Source: Boswellia sacra (taxonomy: Eukaryota > Streptophyta > Magnoliopsida > Sapindales > Burseraceae). From it: a stretch of DNA of 64,000 nucleotides. This document shows positions 1 through 13,139 of the stretch, one piece after another. The translations under genes were made by a program, and so were the position numbers. The stretch covers positions 186,001 to 250,000 of the forward strand of contig SNVD02008006.1 in NCBI GenBank assembly GCA_013180625.2. Reading direction: 5' to 3'. The notes under the pieces are model-generated. The model searched no databases. It had not been told where the DNA came from and saw only the letters and a list, made by a program, of their open reading frames with translations. How positions within the stretch are numbered: the first letter of the stretch is position 1; each line of letters opens with the position of its first letter.

Positions 1-3000
1 GCCTCTTTGAATCAAAAAGCTAGTCAATCTCTCATACCAAACTCTACGAACTTCTTTCAAACCATAAAATGCTTTGTGAAGCTTGTACACAAAATTTTGA
101 TGTCTAGGATCAACAAATCCTTTGGCCTGCTCAACATAAGCCTCTTCATTAAGATAGCCACTCAAAAAGGTTGTCTTAACATCCATTTGAAACAATTTAA
201 AGTTCAACAAGCATGCAATAGCAAGTGGCAACCTAATAGATTCAAGTCTAGCAACAGGTGCAAAGGTAATCTAAAAATCAATGCCTTAAATTTGAGTATA
301 ACCTTGTGCAACTAACCTAGCTTTGTTTCTAATAACTTGTCCATTTTCATCAGTTTTGTTTTAAAAATCCATTTAGTTCCTAAAACATTTGCATATTTTG
401 GTCTAGGAACTAACACCCATACTCTGTTTCTTTCAAACTGATTTAATTCTTCTTGCATTGCACTTATCCAGACATCTTCTTTTAAAGCTTCATTGACATT
501 CTTTGGTTCTATTAAAGAGACATAACAAGAATGACTTATCATATTTTTCACCTTGCTTCTTGTTTTTCATTATACTTACTAGACTTCCAATGATTGAAGT
601 TGTGGGATGTGCCTTTTCAAACAAAGAAGGTGGATCTCTTTTAATACCAATATCTCTTATTTGATTTCTATCCAAATCAATATTATTTGATGGTTCAGTT
701 TTGTCTAAGTTAATTACAGTAGTTATATTAGTTGTAACTAGCTCTGTCTTGCCATCGGAAGCAACTGAGTTCAAATCTTCTATAGTTTCTACATTCTCTA
801 TCAAACTAATAATCTACTTTTTCTGTGAATAAATAGAGAAATCATCAGTATCATCAAACACCACATTGGTTGATTCCATAATGGTCTCATCCTCAAATTA
901 TAAACTCTAAAAGCTTTACTGTTGAATAACCAACAAACACTCCCTCATTACTTTTAGCATCAAACTTGTCCAAGTGCTCCCTATCATTCAATAAAAGCAC
1001 TTGCAACCAAAACATGAAAATATTTGAGATTAGATTTCCTTCATTTTAGAATTTCATAGGGAGTTTGTGTTATTCTAGTTCTCAAGCACACTCTATTAGA
1101 GATGTAACACATTGTGCTAATAGCCTCTGCCTATAGCCTTTTTGTTAGCCTCTTACTGTTCAACATGTCGTTACCATCTCTTGTAAAGTCCTGTTCTTCC
1201 ACTCTACCACTCCATTTTGTTCAGGTGTCTTTGAAGCTGAAACTTCATGAGATATGCCATGAGATTTATAAAAATCTGCATAGGAAACATCTTCAAATTC
1301 CTTCCCATGATCACTTTGGATTTTTACAATTCTACGAATGTTCATATTTTGTTCATTCTCAGGTTTAACACATAAGTTCCTACAAACTTCAAACGTGTCA
1401 GATTTTTCACGAATAAATTCAATCAAAGTAAACATTGAAAAATAATCAATAACAAACAAAAACATTCCTCTTTCTAGCAATGCTCTCAATTTGCATAGAT
1501 CCCATGAGGTCCATATATAGTAAATCTAAAATATTAAATATGCTAAGGTGTGTGTTAGGTCTACGTGTTCCTCTTATCTATTTGCCTAACTGACATGGTC
1601 CACAAATACCATTTGGTTTGTCATCACGAGTAGGAACACCCTTAACTACACCAGTATTAGTTAACTTAACTAAGTCCTTATAGTTCATATGTCCTAACTT
1701 TTGGTGCCATAACTCTAAATCAGATATTTTTGTAGAAAATACATTGATGTTTATCAATAAGTAGCAATTGTCATTTGATCGAATGCCTTCAAGAATGCAA
1801 TTTTTATGCTTGTCTAAAACAATACACTTGTTTTGAATAAAATTTACCTCAAGCGATCATCACAAATCTGGCTTACACTAATTAGATTAACTTTCAGCCC
1901 TTTAACAAGCAACATATTTTTCAACTCAGGCAAGCCTTCAACACACAAGGTACCCTTACCTAGCACTTCATCACCAAACATGATTGTCCCTTCCTTACAA
2001 GATCTGATGACTTTCAAGAAGTTCTTGTTGCCTGTCATGTGTCTTGAACATCCACTATCAAAATACCCAAAACCATTAGCTATGGATTTTAGAGTAGCAA
2101 AAGCAACATTACGTATAGTTACCTATTTCTTAACCCAAACTGGTCGAGTTTTAGGTAACTATTTGAATTGTTGACATTTCTTATTCAATAATTTTAACAA
2201 CTTATAGCATCTAGGTCTGATGTGACCTTTGACATCGCAAAAATAGCAAGCGCGAACAAATTTTATTACCTTTTCTATACTTGACTTAAAAGAACTCATG
2301 GGTGAGACAAAATTTTATTTACCTTTCGAGCTTTATTTTTTGTCACTTGAGCTTGAATCTAAAATATTAGTTTAGGCTTTAATGAAAACTGTTTTAGAAG
2401 TTGAAGCAATATTACCTTCATCGAATCCTAAGCCATGCTTATTTGCGCTTTTTCTCCCAAGACTTAAAACTTGATCCAATCAAGTTGAATTAATTTTAAG
2501 TTCATCAATACACTTGTGAGAATCAGCAAGTTCTTATTTAAGTTTCTCAATTTCTTCAATTTTTTGGTTCACAACAGTCTCCAATTTACTCATGCAATCT
2601 TCAGCATATGCCTTGTCACATCTAAGAACTTTTCTCCCTTTCAATAGGTTATTAACTTGCAACTTCTGTTTTTCCCATGTTTCATAAATTGCATTATAAG
2701 CCAATTGAAGTTCTACATGATAATCAGTTTCCTCCCTGTACATCTGATTCATTAGTGTCTGATCTGTTCTGCTCAGTTATGTCAGACACAACTGCTTTAC
2801 CTTTGTCAGATACATTACCAGTGAATACTACAAAGTTACTGAAATGTTCTTCTTCATCAAAATCTATTTTCGAATCATTAATCAAAGTTTCACCAATGCC
2901 TTTGTCCATCCTTCTCTTATAATTGGGACACTGAGATTGTATATGACCAAATCCCTTGCATTCAAAGCATTGAACTTGTCATTTCTTGTCAAGTTTTTGT

Positions 3001-3850
3001 TGAATCTTCTTGGTTGATTCTTTGAGAAATCTCTTGGGGTCAAAGCTTCTTGCTTTTTGGGCTCTCTCAGGATTTTTCTTCTTGAGATTCTTCTTTATAT
3101 ATTTGACAAAGTTCTTTATCAAATATGTAATCTGCTCATCATCAGAATCTTCATTTTCTTTCTTTTATAAAGTGACAAAAAAAATTAATGCTCTTTTCCT
3201 TTTTCCTTGATTTCAACCCCATCTCATATGCTTGAAGAGAACCAGGTAGCTCTTCAATGCTCATGGTTTTCACATTATTGCTTTCTTCACTATATATGAC
3301 CTTCGGCTAAAATTTATCTGATAAAGGTCTAAGGATCTTTTCTACAATTTTAGCCTCAGAATATTCATCACTAAGCATGTAAGCAGCATTAGTTATTTCA
3401 CAAAGCCTAATATCAAAATCACTTATAGACTCGTCTCCATGCATAGTAAGACTTTCAAACTTAGAAGTCAAGGTGAGTAATTTTGAATATTTTACCTTCT
3501 CTATACCTTCATGCTTTCGCTAGAGAATATCCCATGCTTGTTTTATGGCTGTGCATTTTGAGATCAACCCAAATTGTTGAATATTGACATCACTAAAAAT
3601 GGCATTGATTCCTTTAAATTTCCAGATGAAAAGTCTATACTTGGCTTTAGACCAATCATTTTTCGGTTTCTCAACTTGATGCCTAGCTTCATTGGTCTTC
3701 GTTGGTGGTGTCCATCCATGAATAACACTTGTCCAAACTCTATCATCAAGGGATTTCACGAAGATCTTCATTTTAACCTTTGAATATGTATAATTCCCAT
3801 CTTCGAGCAATGGTTGTTGAGTGACTGAACTTCCATTTTGTAGTCCTTCC
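1..3850 (-). pseudogene. Decayed copia gag-pol polyprotein
   Basis: Gag-pol would supply capsid, protease, integrase and reverse transcriptase/RNase H for retrotransposition. Seen on the minus strand: the gag start with a UBN2-type gag region containing a GWTPP motif (3852-3520), a Cys-rich zinc-knuckle remnant (about 2960-2930), a protease/linker region ending in the LKVNLISVSQIC box (2038-1844), the gag-pre-integrase segment (about 1830-1620), an integrase core piece with SDHGKEFE and a PEQNGVVE box (1489-1160), and the reverse transcriptase start with a KWIFKTK box (551-312). Frames change repeatedly and stops interrupt every domain. The coding part stops at the window edge before the YVDD box. 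Family assignment is firm; no activity is expected. Confidence 0.9.
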
Positions 3851-3890
3851 ATACCTATAAATGTTTAATCTACACTTGTATGACAGTGTA

Positions 3891-3905
3891 CCTACTCTGA
3901 TACCA
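3891..3905 (-). other. Primer binding site of the minus-strand copia element
   Basis: On the minus strand the sequence reads TGGTATCAGAGTAGG, the usual plant copia match to the 3' end of initiator methionine tRNA. It lies a few bases inside the LTR end and fixes the element's orientation. Confidence 0.85.
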
Positions 3906-3917
3906 ATTATTACTTTT

Positions 3918-4802
3918 TGCAGTATGGATAGTTAACAATAACTTAAATGAAAATTGTAAAAGTAAAATGGAGCAAAAGATTTTATGTGGTTCGGCTATAA
4001 ACCAGCCTACATCCACAGGCAACAAGAGTTGCAATCCATTATGTTGTATCTGTTTACACTGGACTTAGTAATCTTTATAATGGTAGACACCCGCTTACAC
4101 ACTAACCTAATCTATGTAAACTAGATCAACCTCGATCATAGCCATAATCCTTTGCACTCTCTTCTGATGTTGCACTTCGCAAATATGACAGATTTAACTA
4201 TGCTAGTTTAGTCAGACAAAACTATCATAACTGTTACAGACTCATGTAATCACTTAACTCACTTAAGCTTACACGACTTAATAACACTTACAAATTAGAT
4301 CTGTGCACATGCTCAACATATATGGGTCATACACAATCTTAACTCACTCAAGCATAAAGCTTTTACAATGAAGATCAAGGAAAAACCAACACACTCAAAA
4401 GATCTTCTCAATTCTACTCTCACATCAAGCCTTGAGTGCTTGTCACTTATATAAGCTGCGTAATCAGCTATATATTACATGTAATCATCAAATCTAATCA
4501 TTATTAATTCCCTACAAAAACTACATGATATGATTAGATAAAGATCACAAAATATGGGAAAGCATATCTCAATCACTTAGACAATTCTAATCAAGTAAGT
4601 GATTGCAATCAATTAAGATAAGCATCAAAATCTTAAATGTGATTGAGAAAGCTTTCCAAAAATAAAAAAATCAAATCTTTTCCTGAAATAAATCTATCAT
4701 AATGCTTTAGGAAAAAGAATAACATATATGTTTTTATCACAAGTTGACAAAACAAATATTGATCACATGCATGAAGTTTGCCACGTGTCATATTGACACT
4801 AA
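3918..4802 (-). repeat. 5' LTR of the minus-strand copia element
   Basis: Read on the minus strand it starts TGTTAGTGTC (4802) and ends CATACTGCA (3918), just before the primer binding site. The U5 part has the GTGGATGTAGG / CCGAACCAC motif shared with other LTRs in this window. The outer end could be 4802 or 4805. No partner LTR is in the window, so age and target duplication cannot be judged. Confidence 0.8.
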
Positions 4803-5640
4803 CAACAAGCTTACTTACAAAATTAATGAGTGAGAGACAAGGTTTTTTCCTGAATGGGATACATCATACATTTTAGAGATTTAGAGTAGATTTTTGTTAT
4901 CTAATATATAATTAATTCTTTCATTAATTTCATAATTCTAGTTACTACACTCCCTAGAATCTTTGTTAAGAAGCAAATTAAAGCAAACAAACAGAAATAT
5001 TTAACTCATTCATTAAGAAAAATAAACAAATAATTCATCTTGAGAAAATTCAAACAAACTTATGCTAATAAAACCTTCAATAAAAAGCAAATTGAAGTTA
5101 TTGTTTTGAGATGTCCCTGTCTTTCATATCATTAATTAATGGTCAATCTTTTTAATTTCAAGCAAATTAAAAATTCAAACAAGTCTTGTATTGATCTATC
5201 TCAATTTAAATATTTACTATATAATGGAAGCTAATATTTTATTATTATCTTTTTTTTTTACGAACATGATTGCTAATATAATCTCGTACTTTCAAATCAA
5301 AACGAATGGGGATCATTAGATATTGAATAGTGAATACTTTCCCTCGTTTCTCTTTTCTTCATAAACCTCTTCTTTATCAAAAGAGTAAATTATGATTAGC
5401 AAAATCTTGAAAGCATGTAAATTAAATTGAAAACTCAGGATCTATTTGTAATATCTAAAACAATTTATAATAATTCTAGGTTATTGAATTAGCTACATGC
5501 TATAATAGTAATAGCTACAATCTATAACAATTTATCTACCAAACAAACTTAGGAAAATTTGTGCATGTTTCTACAAATTCAAACACCCAACAAAGTACAA
5601 ATTCAAATGATTTTTCGAAGAGAAAAAATCGAACAGAAAG
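4803..5640. other. AT-rich spacer, no gene seen
   Basis: No ORF, splice pattern or recognisable repeat supports a gene here. It may be the body of the hAT-like element whose right end is at 6605, truncated by the copia insertion, but nothing in this stretch proves that. Confidence 0.4.
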
Positions 5641-6358
5641 CTGGGTCATTGAGAAAATTGTAAAAATGAAACTACCTGAAGCTTGATGACTTCTTGAACT
5701 GTCTGGAGAGCAAAACTTGAAGGTGGATCCTCATGCAATTTCAAAAAAGTTGAAGAAAGAGGGCTTAAACACTGCCTAAAACATCAATTCGTTACAAACA
5801 TTGAAACCTGAAAACTCCATCACTTGATATTTGAAGTTACAGAAGAATTGAAGAGAGAGGGCTTACCAAGAACTAAAATAGTGGAGTTGAAGAGAGAGGG
5901 CATTCAAGAAGATAAATAGTGGCAGAGGTGATTGTTTTTGGTGACGATGTGAGGCGTGACAACCTCAAGCTAATAACAACGGCTTGAGGGGGAGGCTAAC
6001 AGAAAAGTGCAGGATGAAGAGTGGAATTATTTTCTTAAAGAGAGGTTGATTTTGAAGGTGGGATGAAGCGGAAGTTTGGAACTGTGGAAGAGAGGGGAGT
6101 TTAGTTTCGCAGAGTAGAGATGATTTAGAAGTCTAGAAGAGTGAAAATTTTAGGGTTTCAATTTGATTTTGAGTTTTGATTATTTGATTCATGGTTTTAG
6201 TTTTTAATTAAGACTTAGTTGTTTAATTTGTTTTAATTTAATATTTGGTTTAGCCTTATTGTAGCCATGTGTCTCTTTATGTTACATAACAAATCTATTT
6301 TTTATTTTTTAATATAGGATTATAGGTAGAATATAATAATAATAATAATAATAACAAA

Positions 6359-6393
<35 letters not shown>

Positions 6394-6605
6394 CATTATT
6401 ATTATTATTATTACTATTATATGAGTATTATATGGTTATGGGTCAGGTTCCAATTTTAGGTCCATTCAAAACCAAAACTAACCCAGAGTCGTTACAGTTG
6501 TATTTTACTAAACCTCGAATCGGCACAAAACCAGTAATAGAAGACCTAAAACCACCTTATTCGTTTTTGGTTTCGCAGTTTCGGGAGACCCATTACCATC
6601 CCTAG
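5640..6605 (-). mobile_element. Right terminus of a hAT-like element with minus-strand leader exons
   Basis: The stretch ends CCCATTACCATCCCTAG (6589-6605); on the minus strand this reads CTAGGGATGGTAATGGG, a form common at plant hAT ends. Inside it, the minus strand from about 6170 looks like a CT-rich 5' leader with a GTAAGC donor near 5863 and a second non-coding leader-like piece near 5740-5670. No transposase sequence is seen. The other end was not found, so this is a one-ended remnant or a chance match. Confidence 0.4.
6337..6418. repeat. Self-complementary (AAT)n/(ATT)n microsatellite
   Basis: A run of AAT units passes into a run of ATT units, giving an imperfect palindrome of about 80 bases that could fold back on itself. 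It lies inside the hAT-like remnant. Confidence 0.9.
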
Positions 6606-6639
6606 ATTTGATTAATCTAGAATTGATTCCTAAGCACAA

Positions 6640-9110
6640 TGACTATCTGCATCAAAAATGTAAAGTGTGTGCATAAACTAAGATCACAAAAACTGTATTT
6701 CCTAAGAATATTGATATGTATAGTAATCCTATTGATAGTGATATTTCATCTTATTTATAATGATGTTTGTGATATGTATAGTAATCCTACTAAAGGAGGT
6801 AAAAAACATTATGTAACTTTTCATTGATGATTTTTGAAAATATCTTTATGTATATCTATTGCATTCTAACGATAAAATCTTAGATAAACTTGAGATTTAT
6901 GAAACTGAAGTTGAAAATCCTTGTGATTTTAAGATAAAATACCTTAGAATAGAGGAGGAGAATATCACTATCCTTTTCTGAATTTGTTAGTATTGTGCAT
7001 GAAACATCTACTACATACAAACCACAACAAAGGAATAGTTGAAAGAAAGAATTGGACACTTGTTGAAAATGGTAAATGCTATGCTATGTAATTTTCAACT
7101 TAATAAAGGTTTTGGGGTGGAGTCTTACTAACTGCATGTCATATCCTAAATAGAGGGCTTAATAAGAAAACAAAAATTACTTCTTATGAATTATGGAAAA
7201 AGAGAAGACCTATTTTATCATATTTTAGAGTTTGGATTTATAGAGCTATAGTTCGACCACCTGAACCTAAAATAAAGAAATTAGGTGAGAGAGTAGAATA
7301 TATTTTCTTAAGGTATGTTGAACATAATAACCTAACAACTTATTGAGATCAATACTACAGTAGAATCTACAAATGCTATATTTTATAAGCATAGATTTTC
7401 TACTATACGAAAAAGTATTAAACATAAAAAATTTGAAACACCTTTAGAAATTAGTCAAAAATATAATGCGATGAGTGAAACCCTTAAACTTATTAGAAGA
7501 AGCAAAAGAGTAAGGATTGGAAAATCCTTTGGACCTAACTTTATAGTTTATTTAGTAGAAAAGCCTAGAGACTTAACTTGTAAACAAACAATGATAACAC
7601 CAACAACATAATCAGATCATTTTACCTGTGAAAAGGCCATGAAGTCACAAGATGTTGCTTTTGGAAAGAAATGATGAAATGGATTCTATTATAGGTGATA
7701 ATACTTGGAGACTAGTTGACCTACCACTTGATTCTAAACCTATTAGTTGTAAATGGATCTTTAAAAAGAAGATATGGTTGATGGAATGATTGATAGGTTT
7801 AAAGTAAGATTACTAGCAAAAGGCTTTACTCAAAAAGAAGCCATTCATTACTTTGATGCATATGCACCTGTGGCTAGAATTACTACTATTATAATCTTGA
7901 TTGCTTTAGTGTCAATCTATCGATCGATTTGAAATCCATCAAATAGATGTTAAAACTACTTTCCTTAATGGACATGGAACAACCAAAATGGTTTATTATG
8001 CTAGGACAAGAACATAAAGTTTGTAAACTACTTAAGTCTTTTGTATGGTCTTAAACAAGCACCAAAAAAAAAAAATTGGCATGAAAAGTTTGACAAAGTG
8101 ATAGTTTCTAATGGTTTTCAAATTCATGGATCTGATTAATGTGTATATAGTAGATTCAATGGTGATAAAGGTGTTATTATATGTCTTTATGTAAATGATA
8201 TTTTAATTTTTGGTACTCAATATTAAGAGTATTGAACATACTAAATCATTATTACCCTATAATTTTTATATGAAAGACATGAGGCTAGCTAATGTGATCT
8301 TAGATATTAAAATTATCAGATAATCGCCTAGTATTTAACCAATCACGTTGTATTTAAAAGATATTTTAAAAAATTAATAATTTTGATTGTAAACCTGTAT
8401 CAACACCTTTTGATTCTTACATAAAATTGTACCCTAATACTGGAAAAGCAATATCCCAATTGGAATACGCTCATGTCATTGGATGTCTTATGTATGCCAT
8501 GACATATACTAGGCATGATATAGTTTTTGCTATTGGAAAGCTTAATAGATATATCATAGTGATGCTAGTCAATTACATTGGCAAGCAGTGTATAGAATTT
8601 TAAAATATTTGAAATACACAAAGGATTATGGTATATACTAAATTGGATATCCTTCTTTTTTGGAAGGGTTCTCATATGCTAGTTGGATTACTGATAGAGA
8701 CAGTCATAGATCCACTAGTGGATGGATATTTACTCTTGGTGGGGGAGATATATCTTGGAGTTCAAAGAAACAAACATGTATAGCAGACTCTACCATGGCT
8801 ATGAAATTTTTAGCATTGACATCATGTAGCAAAGAAATTGAGTGGTTGAGGAATTTATTCACATAAATTTTTGTATGGCCTAAACTGATGCCTTCCATAT
8901 CTATTCATTATGATAGTGAATCAACTTTATTAAGAGCTTATAGTCAAATCTATAATGGTAAGTCTCAACATATTGGTCTAAGACATAGTAATGTGCAACA
9001 ATTGTTTATCGATGGTGTAATTACCATTGATTTTGTGAGATCATGCCAAAAAATTTGGCAGGCCCCTTAACGAAAGGCCTTGCAAGGGATTAATATCAAA
9101 GTCGTCAACT
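6640..9110 (+). pseudogene. Decayed copia integrase-RT-RNase H
   Basis: Seen in broken frames: the gag-pre-integrase end and integrase start with a DVCDMYSNP box and GGKKHYVTF (6750-6830), a GIVERKNWTL integrase box (about 7035), the ELWKKRRP segment (about 7190), the reverse transcriptase start with KEMM and CKWIFKKK boxes (about 7660-7770), an AYAPVARITT stretch (about 7860), a YVNDILIF active-site region (about 8190) and RNase H with a GWIFTLGGGDISWSSKKQ stretch (8720-8780). The end matches the usual copia 'LADPLTKGLA' box in degraded form (about 9055-9090). Stops and frameshifts are frequent. Direct repeats at 6714-6735 and 6772-6792 suggest local slippage. Confidence 0.85.
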
Positions 9111-9690
9111 GATGGAACTAAAGCTAACATCAAATCATCACCGATAATGGAACCTTAACACAGCATTTGATACATCAAGATCTTGGGTTCAATGAGTAAA
9201 GTACATCCTAAGCTGTGATTGCAAGCACTATAATATCTTTAAGATATTTCCCAAGGAAGAAAGTGCTTGATACTTATAATGAATTGGAAAAAGATAATTT
9301 AAAAGCTTATAATAGACTTATAATAGGTTTTCTATTGGAATGATTTATTCACAAAGATATTCTTGATAAGCTATACCTACATGAGTGTAAGAGATGGTGT
9401 CGTTTCCTCTATAGCTTGGCTAGTTACTAAAGCACTCATGAAAGCCGGATATAGACACAAGGCCAATCCACATGTCGGCTTAAAGAATAATTAAGAAGAA
9501 GAAAGTTTATATATGAGATATGTCTTGTTAGTCAAACAAGATCGCCAGTTCAAAGCTTGCCCACCATGCCATCTTAACTAACTTTGATGTGCTAACACAA
9601 AGTGATGGTGCAAGTCCAAAAGACACCTTCATTTATACATAAGATTTCCAAGCTTGTGCAAGAACTTTTCAAAATCTCATTTATTTTGAA

Positions 9691-9703
9691 AATTGTGGGG
9701 GAT
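9691..9703 (+). other. Polypurine tract of the truncated copia element
   Basis: AATTGTGGGGGAT lies immediately before the TGTTGGAAC start of the 3' LTR, the expected place for plus-strand priming. Confidence 0.75.
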
Positions 9704-10105
9704 TGTTGGAACAATTTTCAAAATGGAACAATTTTCAAAATAAATTTAAAAGACATTTATATACGTGACCTTTGGAAGAGTTATGTCTATTAGAAGAAAC
9801 CAATTATAATAGCGGTGTACTTTGGAAAAGACATGTTTTTTGAATGGCGGTGCTTTATTTTGAAGCATGAATTTAAATTTAAAGAGAAATCTAATGGTTA
9901 GAAGTGAAGTGGTATGATGAATGTTTGCAACCTAAGTGAATTGGTGCATAGAAAACTATAAATAAGGCCATTCATAAGTCATTTGAGACTCTAATATTAT
10001 TCCTTCTTGTAAGACAAAGTGTCTTACAAGGTCTCTTCCTCATCTATTTTCCAAATACTTGCTTTCACATAAAAGTTCCATTATTTTCTTGCATCAAACC
10101 AAGTG
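9704..10105 (+). repeat. 3' LTR of the truncated copia element
   Basis: Starts TGTTGGAACA after the polypurine tract and contains a TATA-like CTATAAATAAGG near 9955. The right boundary is set only by the MULE start at 10126; a CA end near 10092-10105 is plausible but not proved, because the partner LTR is missing. Confidence 0.65.
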
Positions 10106-10125
10106 TTCTATATATCTTATTCTTG

Positions 10126-10531
10126 GCAGCCCTCTAAAATTGCACTCTTTTTATACCACACACCCATTATTGGATCAATGAATATTAGTTAATCAGATTA
10201 GATGACAAGTCAATCAAATTATATTTATTAAGAATCTTTTTATTTCCTTTGTCTAATTTCTCTTCTTTACTATATCATTATTAATTTGTTTCTCTTTCCT
10301 CTCTCATCATTACTCAACTCCTCTCCCCTCAACAACAATAAACGTAACTCCTCTATAATCTACTCATCTCTTCTCTCTCCTCCCTCATTATTGCAAAATT
10401 GAATTAAAAAAAAAAGTATGTACAACTCTTTTCTATCATAAACTCATCCTGAAGTTCAACTCTTCATATCGTAAACTCATCCTAAAGTTCAACCAAATTA
10501 CTTAGCTTGCATACAAACTCAAATGTCTCAA
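10126..10531 (+). repeat. Left terminal inverted repeat of the FAR1-type MULE
   Basis: Outer end GCAGCCCTCTAAAATTGCAC pairs with GCAATCCCTAAAATTACAC on the opposite strand of the right end. CT-rich stretches, CCTCAACAACAATAAAC and the final CAACTCAAATGTCTC are shared. The left copy holds a local tandem duplication of about 28 bases (ATAAACTCATCCT...AAGTTCAAC). It includes the likely promoter and the transposase start codon. Confidence 0.88.
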
Positions 10532-13139
10532 GAGCAACTAGACTTATCCTCCAACAATCATGGCACATTCATGGTATGTTTAGCTTATTACCTTTTTTCT
10601 TTTTTTCAAATAATAAGATATATCTGGAACAAAATTTTTTAATGAATTGATGATTTATCACTTGGATTTATTTTTTTCATAGCAAAGAAGAAATACACTT
10701 TATTGATATTTTTATTTTTTATTTTTTGACTTTTATCTCTTATTGCTTATGTTATATACTATGTTCTCTGTTAAAGTAAGTTACTTTAGTGTTTAAGAAG
10801 ACTAGCAAATAGAAATTCTTATAAAAATAATTATGTAATTATCTAAAACAATAACAATCTTTTAATCCAATTCAAATTATATGGTTATATAATTACCATC
10901 AATTTTGGGTCATTATTATTTGATAAAATAAAATTAATTGTAATATGCTTTATGAGTTTCAAAAATATGAGGATAAGTTATTTCAAGAGAAAATAAAACT
11001 TCAATAATAATAAAGTATATAGAGTTTCAATAATATAAGGATAAGTTATTTTAAGAGAAAAAAAACTTTAATAATAATAAAGCAGATTTACGATTTAGCA
11101 ATTTTTTAATTTGATTCAAAGTATACAGCAAAACAACCACCATCAAATTTTAATTGAAACATTTCACAATTATAAATTAACATTCATAAGCACCAAACTT
11201 AATCTAGCATGTTACGAAAATTAGTATTAGATAGATTTTTTACTAAAGATAATACATTTCACCGTAAAAAAGAATTAAAAAAAGTTTAGGTATTCAATAA
11301 ATTCAAATATGAATTCAGAGTATTTTTATGTTTTTTTTTTAATGTATGGTAAAATATTATGATTTAGTATGTTGATATTAATTTATATGGAAGGAGCATG
11401 ATTTATATCTATGTTGTTGACATTTTAGGAGAATGGTGAAACAAGTATTTCTCCAGAGAAGAATACTGAGCATTTAGCAAGACCATAAGTGGGAATGATT
11501 TTTGAAATAATGGAAGAAGCTAGAAACTACTTTGAAAATTATGGTAAACAAGAAGGATTTTGGATTAGAACTCATTAATCTTCCAAAAATAGACAAGGTT
11601 CAAATGAGGTAACAAGTAGACAATTTGTTTGTGCACATCAAGGGAAGTGTGTTCCCAAGAATAAGAGAAATGAGGTTGCTAAAGAAAACACTGCAACAAT
11701 TGAGAAAGAAGATATGAAAAGAGGTAAAATTGTTCAACTGTTAAATGCAGGTGTGAAGCTACTATACGGATCGTTTATGATAAATGGTCCAACAAATGGA
11801 AGTTGTCAATTTTTAGAGACACTCATAACTACAAAGTAGTTACCCCAGCAAGAAGGATAAATATGAAATTGAATAAATATATGCTTAAGGCTGCTAAGAA
11901 TTTGACTGGAACATTTCATAGAGAAAATTTGCCAATTGGAAAAGTTTGGTCAATTCTTGGTGGTGCTCAGATTGGTTTTAATAAAAAGGATTGTTATAAT
12001 CACTTGAGAAATGTGCGGCATAGACAACTAGATAGTGGAGATGCTCAATTGGTCTTCACTTACTTTAGAAAGAAAAAGTTAAAAATCCTCAATTCTTTTA
12101 TGCTATCCAATGTGGTGAAAATGGAAGGGCAACTAATTTCTTTTGGGTAGACTCTCAATCACGCTTGACGTATCATTACTTTGGAGATGTAGTTACATTT
12201 GACACAACTTATAGAACAAACAAATATGATATGCCATTTGCACCATTTACAGGAGTAAACCACCACTTACAATCAATACTATTTGGTTGTGCGCTTTTAC
12301 AGGATGAGACGGAGGTAATATTTTTGTAGTTGTTTGACACGTAGCTTGAGGCTATGGAAGGCCGCCATCCAATTTCCATCATCACTGATCAAGACTTGGC
12401 AATGAAAGGAGCAATAGCTAAGGTTTTACCTAACACTCACCACCATTTATGTATTTCGCACATTAAAAAGAAATTTGTTGAGAAGTTACTGCATGTGCAC
12501 TTCATGAAGTCAAAATTCAAGATTGGAATGAAGAAATGTATTGGTCTAACACACAAGATAGAGGAATTTGAAAAAAAAAAAATGGAAGACTTTGATTGTG
12601 GATAATGGATTAGAAAATAATAAGTGGCTAAATCATCTCTATGAAATACGTGCTTCTTGGGTGCCTGTTTATAGTCATGGCACATTTTTTGCTAAGATGA
12701 ATGCCACCGGCCTAAGTGAGGGCATTAGTTCATCTTTTGATAGCTTTGTTTCATCATCAACAAATTTAAGGGAGTTTATTACCAAATATGAGCAAGCTTT
12801 AAAAAGACTATGGAAAACGACAGTGATGAAGATTTTGAGTCAAAAAAATAAGTATCGCACTATTGATGAGGGACAACTTCTTTGGAAACATGTAGCACAA
12901 TCATAATCAAGAAAAGTTTTCAACAAATTCGAGGAGGAGTGGAATCAAATTAATTGATATTGAGTTAAAGAAAATGGAAGCAATGATGAATATCATACAT
13001 ATGTGGTAAGACCAAAATTTGGTGACCCCAAAGAGTTTGTTTTGCAGTTAAATTTTCAAACATATATGGGTACATGTGAATGCCAAAAGTTTGAGTTTTT
13101 TTGGATACCCTGTAGACATTTTTTTAAAGTGTTTGTTAA
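10523..13139 (+). pseudogene. FAR1/FHY3-type MULE transposase, 5' part, interrupted
   Basis: Family role: DNA-binding DDE transposase; domesticated relatives are light-signalling transcription factors. Exon 1 is 10523-10573 (starts MSQEQLDL), with a GT donor at 10574 and an AG acceptor at 11427-11428. Exon 2 carries a FAR1 zinc-finger region (GMIFEIMEEARNYFENYG, then QFVCAHQGKC), the catalytic core (DTTYRTNKYDMPF; ITDQDLAMKGA; CISHIKKKF; SEGISSSFDSF) and the SWIM zinc finger CECQKFEFFWIPCRHF at about 13078-13125. Disablements: an in-frame TAA early in exon 2, another stop after RTH, frame changes near 11780 and 12320 and at the A-run near 12571, and stops after 12900. A Sirevirus-like element cuts it just after the SWIM finger; the rest continues at 23270. 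Confidence 0.87.

Larger units (their letters stand above)
1..4802 (-). mobile_element. Ty1/copia LTR retrotransposon, Sirevirus-like, left part missing
   Basis: Seen: read on the minus strand, an LTR (4802 to 3918), a primer binding site (3905-3891), gag, protease, integrase and the start of reverse transcriptase follow in copia order and run off the left edge. The 3' LTR lies outside the window. The U5 end of its LTR resembles that of the plus-strand element at 13134-23269, so both belong to one lineage. Many stops and frameshifts mean it is not autonomous. Confidence 0.92.
6620..10105 (+). mobile_element. 5'-truncated Ty1/copia retrotransposon
   Basis: Integrase, reverse transcriptase, RNase H, polypurine tract and 3' LTR follow in order on the plus strand. 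The 5' LTR, primer site, gag and protease are absent; the hAT-like end at 6605 directly precedes the remaining coding part. Its sequence differs from the Sirevirus-like pair, so it is another copia lineage. The right LTR edge is unclear because the FAR1-type MULE starts at 10126. Confidence 0.85.
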
